Assembly (NCBI GenBank): GCA_013153825.1
Contig: JAADDP010000125.1
Span: 1 to 19,651, forward strand
Length of the DNA: 19,651 nucleotides
From: Campylobacterota bacterium
GTDB taxonomy: Bacteria > Campylobacterota > Campylobacteria > Campylobacterales > Sulfurovaceae
Direction: 5' to 3'
Shown here piece by piece: positions 1 through 6,540 of this stretch. The translations under genes and the position numbers were made by a program. How positions within the stretch are numbered: the first letter of the stretch is position 1; each line of letters begins with the position of its first letter. Below the pieces are notes generated by a model. It was not told where the DNA came from and did no database searches. It saw nothing but the letters and a program-made list of their open reading frames with translations.

Positions 1-2
1 AA

Positions 3-107
3 AGGGCTGGGAGAGATGTGGAGAAGATTGTCCTCTCAAGGGCTTTGGATTTGGTTCTAAATGATAGAGTTTTTCTCTATGGGAATAAGACCATAATTTT
101 TAAGTAG
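3..107 (+). CDS. C-terminal tail of an unrecognised protein (partial at left edge)
   Basis: Frame 3 is open from the window edge for 34 codons and stops with TAG at 105-107; the other two + frames stop by about position 60-64. The readable tail (RAGRDVEKIV... ending NKTIIFK) looks like real protein: charged helix, then alternating hydrophobic residues. Its AGG/AGA, CTA and ATA codons match the neighbours. I cannot assign a family from 34 residues. The stop lies inside the 3' end of the convergent gene at 100-1461, giving an 8-bp tail-to-tail overlap, which is the pattern at every other convergent junction here. Confidence 0.5.
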   Translation, partial: RAGRDVEKIVLSRALDLVLNDRVFLYGNKTIIFK

Positions 108-1461
108 CTTTTTTGCTACTACTCATCTCTATACCATCTTTCCTAACTGTAATAGTCTGATACTTATCATACTCCACATTTGAACCCTCTTGAATTTTTA
201 CAAATCTCCTTTTACAGTAGTCAACCTCATAATCTCCAGCCCTCTTTATTGAGAAGTCAACACAGAGCTTCCCAGCCTTTGCTATCACATCTTTTGGGAG
301 CCTCTGCTTATCGGTCTTTATTATTAGGTGAGATGAGGGTATTCCCCTCACATGCATCCATATATCATTAGCCTTTGCCATCTTTAAAACCTCTCGGTTC
401 TCTTTTGAGTTTCTCCCAATTAGAACCTTATAACCATCTATCCAGAAGAGTTCACAATTTTTAATCCTCTCCTTTCTCCTCTCCGATTTTCCCCTCTTTG
501 GATAGAGTAGCTCCAGCTCATAACTGCTCTTAGCACTCTCAATTGCAAAGTGCAGATTTGAGTAGAAATCTATTTTTGTCTCTATATTCTCTCTCTCTCT
601 ATATATATATTTCGCCCTCTTCTCAGCCTTTTTAGCCCTATTAAATAGATGGTCACCAATTCTATTTACCATAACCCCCTTGGGTAGCTCTATCTTAACT
701 CTATCTCCATTAAAATCGATTGTCTCAAGATATCTATCATACGGTTTTACTCTATATAGATTGGCTAGTATAACATTTGCACTATCTCTATAGCCTCTGC
801 TCTCCTCCATTAACATATTCTCATCTGGAAGAGACTCTAATATCTTATGTAACCTCTCAATCCTCCTAGATATGGTTTGAAGCTTCTCTCTTCTAAGAGC
901 CTCAATCTCCCCCCTCTCATACTCCAGATACCTCTCCTCTAGGAGCTTCTCAACATCTATATTTAACTTATCACTATTAAACTTTTTAGGTGGTGGAGGT
1001 AGCTCTAGAAGTTTAACATTTGGACGTACAACCCTAAATGAACTCTCTTGGTCTATATGTCTTAACGCCTCAATTATTATACCATCTTCACTTAAGATAA
1101 TTGTATTTGTATTTTTACCTGTAAACTCAAACTGTATCGATATTTTTCTACTCTTATAGTGCCTCTTCGAGAGGAGATGAAACTTCAAAACCCTATCACC
1201 ATTTGGTAGGGTTATATCTACAATTTCAGATTGTGATATTAGTGAGTGTAGAAGTGTATCAAATGGTGCATTATAGTTTTTTGGAGGTCTATTTGATTGT
1301 GTCTTATATATTGCACTACAACCCCTCTTCATATTGAAGAGTAGGCTAATATCACCATTAAATGTTAGCTCGATAATATTATCTCTTACCCTTCTTGCCC
1401 TCTTAATATATTTAAATCTCTTTAGATATTCAGCTATAGCTTTTAGTTCATTAAGTTTCAT
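100..1461 (-). CDS. NFACT (RqcH-like) ribosome quality-control protein
   Basis: Seen: 453 residues. An N-terminal NFACT-N-like part carries a GDR motif (Asp89-Arg90) probably equivalent to the DR motif of RqcH. A charged, helix-rich middle (about 165-320) is probably the coiled-coil arm. A C-terminal NFACT-R (DUF814) domain (about 338-444) contains GRNSKEN at 349-355, DIWMHVRG and SSHLII. Known: NFACT proteins bind obstructed 50S subunits, recruit tRNA and in bacteria add C-terminal Ala tails to stalled peptides; many are annotated fibronectin-binding proteins. It is shorter than typical RqcH (about 550-600), with the loss probably in the N-terminal half. The ATG has no Shine-Dalgarno and is divergent from the aldehyde dehydrogenase gene. 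Family assignment is firm; the Ala-tailing role is inferred from homology. Confidence 0.88.
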   Translation of the reverse strand: MKLNELKAIAEYLKRFKYIKRARRVRDNIIELTFNGDISLLFNMKRGCSAIYKTQSNRPPKNYNAPFDTLLHSLISQSEIVDITLPNGDRVLKFHLLSKRHYKSRKISIQFEFTGKNTNTIILSEDGIIIEALRHIDQESSFRVVRPNVKLLELPPPPKKFNSDKLNIDVEKLLEERYLEYERGEIEALRREKLQTISRRIERLHKILESLPDENMLMEESRGYRDSANVILANLYRVKPYDRYLETIDFNGDRVKIELPKGVMVNRIGDHLFNRAKKAEKRAKYIYRERENIETKIDFYSNLHFAIESAKSSYELELLYPKRGKSERRKERIKNCELFWIDGYKVLIGRNSKENREVLKMAKANDIWMHVRGIPSSHLIIKTDKQRLPKDVIAKAGKLCVDFSIKRAGDYEVDYCKRRFVKIQEGSNVEYDKYQTITVRKDGIEMSSSKKAT

Positions 1462-1467
1462 ATAAAT

Positions 1468-1496
1468 ATATTATCAAAATAAGTTGATATTTCCAA
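1468..1496 (-). promoter_or_regulatory. Promoter of the NFACT gene, predicted leaderless
   Basis: On the minus strand there is a -35-like TTGGAA (1491-1496), a 17-bp spacer and an extended -10 TGaTAATAT (1468-1476), followed by six bases and then the ATG at 1461. A start seven bases after the hexamer falls on the A of ATG. There is no purine-rich Shine-Dalgarno before the ATG. Promoter elements are seen; leaderless translation is inferred. Confidence 0.55.
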
Positions 1497-1527
1497 GAAT
1501 GTTAAAAATGTTAAAGTAGTAGGTAGT

Positions 1528-1533
1528 TATAAT
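1528..1533 (+). promoter_or_regulatory. -10 element for the aldehyde dehydrogenase gene
   Basis: A perfect TATAAT lies 24 bases upstream of the ATG at 1557, predicting a start near 1540 and a 17-base leader that includes the AAAGG ribosome site (1543-1547). I see no good -35 hexamer 16-18 bases upstream, which is common for Campylobacterota sigma-70 promoters. Confidence 0.45.
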
Positions 1534-1556
1534 ATTGTAAAAAAAGGTTAAATAGT

Positions 1557-3005
1557 ATGTTTGAGCTGTTTGGAAATAATAAAAATATTAATGATGCAAA
1601 GATATTTATGGGGAGTAGGGAGGAGAGTAGAGATACTCTTATTGAGATAAAGAGTCCATATAGTAGAGACGTTGTATCTCGCTACCCAAAGTGTAGTGGA
1701 GAGGATGCAAAGAGGGCATTAGAGATTGCAAAGAAGGCATCTATAGATTGTGCAAAATCTCCACTCCATCAGAGGGTGGCATGGCTTGAGGATGTGGCAG
1801 ATAAGCTTGAGGAGTATAGGGAGAATATCGCCTATACTATAGTGAATGAGGTGGCAAAGCCGATAGCATTCGCTAGGGTTGAGGTTGATAGGTGTATAGA
1901 GACAATTAGAGTAACTGCGATGGAGCTTGTGGCTATGAATGGGGAGACAATTCCGACAGATATAGCTCCCAGTGGTAAAGAGGCTATAGCATACTACAAG
2001 AGAGTTCCTGCCGGTGTTATCGCCTGTATAACCCCCTTCAACTTTCCTCTAAATCTAGTGGCACATAAGATTGCTCCGGCACTAGGTGCAGGTAATAGTG
2101 TTGTATTGAAGCCTACTCCAGAAGCACCACTAACAGCATATAAGTTGGCAAAGATATTTATAAACTCAAAATATGCCATAAGAGATGCTCTAAGTGTGGT
2201 ATATGGAGATGCAGAGGTTGGAGGTACACTCGTATCAAGCCCAATCCCGAGAGTGGTCTCATTTACCGGTTCAGTTCCCGTTGGACATATTGTTATTAGG
2301 GAGGCTGGTATAAAGAGGGTTAGCCTTGAGCTTGGAGGAAATGCTGGAACATATATAGATAGTAGTGCCGACCTAGAGTACTCAGCTAAGAGGTGTGTAT
2401 ATGGGGCATTTGTAAATAGTGGTCAGGTATGTATATCTCTACAGAGAATTTTTGTACATAAGAGCATATATGATGAGTTTGCAGATATCTTAGCGAGAGA
2501 GACGCAGGAGCTTAAGGTTGGCTCTCCATATGATGAGGATACATTCATGGGACCACTTATAAATCAGGATGCCCTAAATAGAGCAAAGAGCTGGATAGAG
2601 AGTGCTAAGAGTGAGGGTGCCGAGGTTATAGCTGGTGGGGTTGAGATAAATGGGGCATTTGCACCAACCATCATGAAGAGTGTTACAGATAATATGAACA
2701 TAATATGTGAGGAGGTGTTTGCACCTATTGTGAGTCTAATTGAGGTTGACTCCTATGATGAGGCTATATATAAGATGAACAACTCCCCATATGGTCTGCA
2801 GTTCTCAATATTCACAAATGACCTTAAGTTGGCAAAGAGTTTTATAGATGATGCAGAGGCTGGTGGAGTTGTTATAAACGATATACCAACTCTCAGATTT
2901 GATGTTCAACCATATGGTGGTATTAAACTATCTGGAGTTGGAAGAGAGGGGCCAAAGTGGGCATTGGAGGAGTTTACGGAGATAAAGAGTGTCGTAATCT
3001 GCTAA
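1557..3005 (+). CDS. NAD(P)-dependent aldehyde dehydrogenase
   Basis: Seen: 482 residues, full length for the ALDH superfamily. Landmarks are TPFNFP (catalytic Asn162), LKPTPEAP with Lys185 for cofactor, SFTGSV (235-240), general base Glu258 in LELGGN, nucleophile Cys292 in NSGQVC, and EEVFAP followed by the C-terminal PYGG/SGVGREG loop. Known: the family oxidises aldehydes to acids (or acyl-CoA) with NAD(P)+. The sequence type (short N-terminus, KRVPAGVIACITPFNFP) resembles the lactaldehyde/succinate-semialdehyde/non-phosphorylating GAPDH group, so the substrate cannot be read from sequence. All catalytic residues are present. It is preceded by AAAGG nine bases before ATG and followed by a separate promoter for the next gene, so it is probably a single-gene unit in the cytoplasm. 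Confidence 0.93.
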   Translation: MFELFGNNKNINDAKIFMGSREESRDTLIEIKSPYSRDVVSRYPKCSGEDAKRALEIAKKASIDCAKSPLHQRVAWLEDVADKLEEYRENIAYTIVNEVAKPIAFARVEVDRCIETIRVTAMELVAMNGETIPTDIAPSGKEAIAYYKRVPAGVIACITPFNFPLNLVAHKIAPALGAGNSVVLKPTPEAPLTAYKLAKIFINSKYAIRDALSVVYGDAEVGGTLVSSPIPRVVSFTGSVPVGHIVIREAGIKRVSLELGGNAGTYIDSSADLEYSAKRCVYGAFVNSGQVCISLQRIFVHKSIYDEFADILARETQELKVGSPYDEDTFMGPLINQDALNRAKSWIESAKSEGAEVIAGGVEINGAFAPTIMKSVTDNMNIICEEVFAPIVSLIEVDSYDEAIYKMNNSPYGLQFSIFTNDLKLAKSFIDDAEAGGVVINDIPTLRFDVQPYGGIKLSGVGREGPKWALEEFTEIKSVVIC

Positions 3006-3023
3006 TTTTTTACAATTAACTTA

Positions 3024-3032
3024 TGCTATACT
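3024..3032 (+). promoter_or_regulatory. Extended -10 promoter before the DUF420-like gene
   Basis: TGcTATACT is an extended -10 with no convincing -35. The predicted start is about 3039, giving a 31-base leader that carries AGAGGG ahead of the ATG at 3070. The last two bases of the hexamer lie in the left arm of the inverted repeat at 3031-3060. Confidence 0.4.
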
Positions 3033-3060
3033 TTAGTGAGACTTTTAATTTTCACTAAAG
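3031..3060 (+). repeat. Perfect 9-bp inverted repeat across a transcription start (operator-like)
   Basis: CTTTAGTGA (3031-3039) and TCACTAAAG (3052-3060) are perfect inverted copies separated by 12 bases. No T-run follows, so a rho-independent terminator for the upstream gene is unlikely. The left arm overlaps the end of the -10 element and the right arm abuts the ribosome site of the next gene. A repressor operator or a 5'-leader hairpin are both possible. Confidence 0.4.
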
Positions 3061-3069
3061 AGGGCATAT

Positions 3070-3516
3070 ATGGACTTTATTCTGCAGAGAGGTTTTTTTG
3101 GAACCAACTCCCCATTTTTTATAGATTTCTCTATAACTATATTTACTCTTCTTCCCATATTTATGGCAGGAGCTATCTTCTTAGCTAGAAGAGAGTTTAT
3201 CAAACACCATATTATTATACAGATATCTCTATTTGTGCTGGTAAGTTCAACTCTACTTATAGATATATATAGCTTTAGTCAGGTTGATATAGAGTTGAAA
3301 AATGGTATCATATTCTACAGTTACATAATATTTATATTCTCACTATATACCGTCTGGTATAGGACAGTATATTTCTCAATTGAGGATAGCAAAAGGAAGG
3401 CTCTACCAGGTCTATATAGTAAAGCTCATAAGAGAGCCGGAAATATCTTAATGGTTCTAATAGGTATAAATCCAATTTTGGGAATGATTACCTACTATTT
3501 ATCCTTTATAATCTGA
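3070..3516 (+). CDS. Small four-helix membrane protein, DUF420-like
   Basis: Seen: 148 residues with four hydrophobic segments (about 17-38, 47-66, 78-98 and 124-147). His116 in SKAHKRAGN precedes the last helix, and HH at 46-47 sits at the start of helix 2. The pattern of a short four-helix protein with an H-K/R motif before the last helix fits DUF420 (YozB-like), whose members are often near terminal-oxidase or other redox genes. Histidines at membrane borders would suit haem or metal binding, but that is inference. It starts at ATG with AGAGGG about six bases upstream. Neighbours (aldehyde dehydrogenase, porin) do not define its role. Membrane location is secure; the family call is moderate. 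Confidence 0.7.
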   Translation: MDFILQRGFFGTNSPFFIDFSITIFTLLPIFMAGAIFLARREFIKHHIIIQISLFVLVSSTLLIDIYSFSQVDIELKNGIIFYSYIIFIFSLYTVWYRTVYFSIEDSKRKALPGLYSKAHKRAGNILMVLIGINPILGMITYYLSFII

Positions 3517-3595
3517 ACAGCAGACCATTTAATCTAGCTTTAATATTTTCATAGCTATCTTATCAGATTGATTTTTAAAAAGATGAGAGGAAGAT

Positions 3596-5041
3596 GTGAG
3601 AACTCCACTGCTTACATTTACAATTGCCTTTACAGCTACCCTATTCTCTGAAGAGACCCTTATAAAACATAGATTAAAGAGTGATAAGACGATAAAGTAT
3701 AGGGTCTCTCCCAAATCTGTGGAGAGTCTATCTGAAGCTCTAACTGAAGGTATCTTCTACGGTCGTATCCGTTCAAATAGCTTTATATATAATAGGGATG
3801 GAGATGATAATGACTATGTAATATCTGCGTTTGGAGGAAGTATAATATATAGAAGTGGATATCTAAATGGCTTCGGTTTCACCACTGCTCTCTACACATC
3901 AAATAATCTATTAAATATTGGAGATATCCCATTTGATAAGATAAAGTCTGCAAAAGATACATTTAGTAGATATCTTGTAGCTAAGAGTGGTAGCTACTCT
4001 CTCAACACCATCGGTCAGATATTTCTAGAGTATAGAGGAGATGGGGTAAATTTGAAGGTTGGTAGGTTTCTGATTGAATCGATGATAACGAGTAGCAACG
4101 ATAGCAAGATGATACCCAACGCATTTGAGGGAGTTCTACTAAAAGTTGGAAATCTATATGGAACAAAGCTACAGGTTGGATATCTAACTAAACAGAAGTT
4201 GAGAGACCATAGTAACTTCCACCACCTATTGGCATATGGGGACTCTGAAGATGACCCAGCCAATATCTGGAGAGAGAATGATGATAGCTCAATGAATAGG
4301 GGTATTAGAGTATCTGAGCTTAAGAGTAGGGGGATAGATGATAGAATGGTCATTTTTGATATTAAAAATAGCTATTTTGAGGATACAACTGTGAGGTTCA
4401 ACTACTCATTTTTAGATAGGCTACTATCCTACTCCATATTTGAGATTAATAGAGCTTTTCATATTGGAGGGGATATCACTATTATACCATCATTCAAGGT
4501 GATGTATCAGTTTGATAATGGAGTAGGTGAGTTTGCAAATGCAAATTTAAAGGGAGATATAAGGGGATATAGAGATGTTAGCTCACTCGATACAAATATG
4601 TTTGCCTCTAGAGTTGACCTTACAGATAGGAACTTTAGAGTTAGGTTTGGATATAGCAGGGTTGCCGATAAGGCAGATTTTATAGTTCCATGGAGAGCAT
4701 TTCCATCTAGGGGCTACACTAGAGCCATGGGGCAGACAAACTGGTATGCAAATACGGAGAGCTATATGGTTAGGGGAGACCTATTCACACTTAAAGATAT
4801 TAGATTTACGGTGAGATATGCCATCCAGAACTTTGATGATGAGAAGGTTGCAGTTCAGAGTGATAGTAGAGTATTCACATTTGATATATTAAATAGGAGA
4901 TTTCTGGGCTTTGACAACCTCTACATGAAGTTGAGATTTGCAAACGTTATAGGAGATGGTAACACCATCTCTTCAGATGGTCTAATTAAGAGCGACCCAT
5001 CATATAGAGAGGCTCGATTTGAGCTAAACTATCTATTTTAA
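3596..5041 (+). CDS. OprD-like outer-membrane porin
   Basis: Seen: 481 residues with a GTG start. GTG is the only workable start because an in-frame stop lies 12 bases upstream and the signal peptide begins there; GAGAGGAAG is the ribosome site. A short hydrophobic signal segment (about residues 4-17) ends near Ser18-Glu19. The rest is amphipathic beta strands with Asp/Asn/Gly loops, ending in YLF, the aromatic C-terminus recognised by the BAM machinery. Features such as FGGSIIYRSGYLNGFGFTT, EYRGDGVNLKVGR and GRF resemble the Opr-family porins (PF03573-like) common in Campylobacterota. Such porins let small anions, peptides or amino acids diffuse through the outer membrane; the substrate is unknown. 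Asp-Pro codons here are GAC-CCN, part of the GATC avoidance described in the findings. Confidence 0.85.
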   Translation: MRTPLLTFTIAFTATLFSEETLIKHRLKSDKTIKYRVSPKSVESLSEALTEGIFYGRIRSNSFIYNRDGDDNDYVISAFGGSIIYRSGYLNGFGFTTALYTSNNLLNIGDIPFDKIKSAKDTFSRYLVAKSGSYSLNTIGQIFLEYRGDGVNLKVGRFLIESMITSSNDSKMIPNAFEGVLLKVGNLYGTKLQVGYLTKQKLRDHSNFHHLLAYGDSEDDPANIWRENDDSSMNRGIRVSELKSRGIDDRMVIFDIKNSYFEDTTVRFNYSFLDRLLSYSIFEINRAFHIGGDITIIPSFKVMYQFDNGVGEFANANLKGDIRGYRDVSSLDTNMFASRVDLTDRNFRVRFGYSRVADKADFIVPWRAFPSRGYTRAMGQTNWYANTESYMVRGDLFTLKDIRFTVRYAIQNFDDEKVAVQSDSRVFTFDILNRRFLGFDNLYMKLRFANVIGDGNTISSDGLIKSDPSYREARFELNYLF

Positions 5042-5063
5042 AACTATAATAGAAGGAGATATA

Positions 5064-5546
5064 GTGTTAGAAGTTGGCGATACTGTTCCAGATTTCTGCT
5101 CAATAAATCAGGATGAGGAGGAGATTTGTTTCAGAGATATAAGGGGAAGATGGATTGTTCTATACTTTTACCCTAAGGATAACACAAAGGGGTGTACTCT
5201 CGAGGCGATAGATTTTACAGATAGTTTAGATGAGTTCAACTCTCTAGATACTACAATCTTGGGTGTCAGTCCAGATAGCCCAAAGCGACATAGAAACTTT
5301 ATAGAGAAGCAGGGGTTGAAGATTACGCTACTTGCCGATGAGGATAAAAATTTGGCGAACCTCTTTGGTGTATGGAGGCTTAAGAGGAGCTACGGAAGGG
5401 AGTATATGGGGATTGTGAGAAGTACATTTATAATTTCTCCTGATGGAAAAATTGCCCATAGGTGGAGTAGTGTAAGGGTAAAGGGGCATGTTGAGAAGGT
5501 GAAAGAGAGGCTAAGTGAACTTATCTCTAAACAGAGAGGCTCTTGA
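5064..5546 (+). CDS. bcp: Bcp/PrxQ-type thioredoxin-dependent peroxiredoxin, no usual resolving Cys
   Basis: Seen: 160 residues, usual length for Bcp/PrxQ. The active site is FYPKDNTKGCT with peroxidatic Cys44 (the family has P/T-x-x-C; Lys42 replaces the common Pro), and Arg118 sits in the later VRSTF segment. In E. coli Bcp the resolving Cys is five residues after the peroxidatic one; here that position is Ile49. Cys12 and Cys22 are the only other cysteines. Known: these enzymes reduce H2O2 and organic peroxides using thioredoxin; forms lacking the second Cys work as 1-Cys enzymes. GTG start with a strong AAGGAG five bases upstream. Its last 32 bases overlap tilS, so the two are translationally linked. 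A TATAAT at 5045-5050 may be a promoter but sits unusually close to the ribosome site. Confidence 0.9.
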   Translation: MLEVGDTVPDFCSINQDEEEICFRDIRGRWIVLYFYPKDNTKGCTLEAIDFTDSLDEFNSLDTTILGVSPDSPKRHRNFIEKQGLKITLLADEDKNLANLFGVWRLKRSYGREYMGIVRSTFIISPDGKIAHRWSSVRVKGHVEKVKERLSELISKQRGS

Positions 5547-6540
5547 TACTCTAAGAGGAGGAAAGAGCCTACTAGCATTCTCCGGAGGGGTGGACTCATC
5601 TGCCCTCCTATTTCTACTTCGGGATAAGGGTATTGAGTTTGATATAGCTCTAGTAAACTACCAGACTAGGTTAGAGAGCCGACAGGAGGAGGAGTATGCC
5701 ATATCTCTAGCTAAGAGATTCTCAATTAAAGCCCACACGGTTAAAGCCCCAAAGTTTCACAATAACTTTGAGAAGAGAGCTAGAGATTTTAGATATGGGT
5801 TCTTCAAATCGCTAATAGGCAGATATGGATATGATAACCTCATCACTGCCCATCAGCTAAATGACCAGCTTGAGTGGCTTCTAATGCGTCTTGTAAAGGG
5901 GGCTGGTCTTGTTGAGCTTCTCGGCTTAGCTCCAGTTGTTGAGAGAGATGGCTACAGAGTTGTAAGACCACTCTTGAATATATCGAAGGGGGAGTTGCTG
6001 AGCTATTTAGATAGAGAGGGTCATAGATACTTTATAGATGAGAGCAATAGTGATGTTAGATATGAGAGAAACTACTTTAGGAGAGAGTTCTCCGATAGAT
6101 TAATAGGGGAGTATAGAGAGGGTATCATAAGGAGCTTTGAGTATCTAAATAGGGATAGGGATATAGTGCTGAGTGGATATAGAGAGCTATATAGCCATAG
6201 GGAGTTTCATATTATCAAGATTGGTGGGTTACACCATAAGGTTAGAGTTGTAGATATATATCTAAAGAGGCTAGGCTATCTCCTATCATCTGCACAGAGA
6301 AGAGAGGTTGAGAGGGGAGACTCAATTGTAATTGGTGGAGTATGGGCTATAGAGCATATTGACAACCTGCTATACATAGCCCCATATATAAGAGAGAGTA
6401 TGCCAAAGCAGTTTAAAGAGAGGTGTAGGCTCTTGAGGATACCCCCAAAGGTTAGAGGCTATATATATAGCATAGGTCTATATGAGAGTTTAGATTTAAT
6501 CTCAAAAGCCATCTCATATTGTGACTCTAACCCTAAATAG
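5515..6540 (+). CDS. tilS: tRNA(Ile)-lysidine synthase
   Basis: Seen: 341 residues with the PP-loop SGGVDS at 23-28, then the NYQTR, ITAHQLNDQLEWLLMRL and GLVELLGL segments of TilS, with VVRPLLNISKGEL and DESNSD...RNYFRRE. The C-terminal domain is short, as in other Campylobacterota. Known: TilS uses ATP and lysine to convert C34 of the CAU-anticodon tRNA-Ile to lysidine, so it reads ATA rather than ATG; it is essential. That matters here because ATA is a main Ile codon in the window. GTG start within the end of bcp, with AGAGAGG just upstream. The stop codon lies inside the 3' end of the opposite-strand gene (27-bp overlap). Confidence 0.95.
   Translation: MNLSLNREALDTLRGGKSLLAFSGGVDSSALLFLLRDKGIEFDIALVNYQTRLESRQEEEYAISLAKRFSIKAHTVKAPKFHNNFEKRARDFRYGFFKSLIGRYGYDNLITAHQLNDQLEWLLMRLVKGAGLVELLGLAPVVERDGYRVVRPLLNISKGELLSYLDREGHRYFIDESNSDVRYERNYFRREFSDRLIGEYREGIIRSFEYLNRDRDIVLSGYRELYSHREFHIIKIGGLHHKVRVVDIYLKRLGYLLSSAQRREVERGDSIVIGGVWAIEHIDNLLYIAPYIRESMPKQFKERCRLLRIPPKVRGYIYSIGLYESLDLISKAISYCDSNPK

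Noticed and set aside
4015..4353. Open frame of 112 codons on the minus strand inside the porin gene
   Set aside because: Ser/Leu-rich antisense shadow of the porin; no ribosome site and no domain.
5045..5050. TATAAT as a promoter of bcp
   Set aside because: It would place the start at about 5057 within the AAGGAG ribosome site, leaving too short a leader; with AT-rich sequence a chance match is likely.
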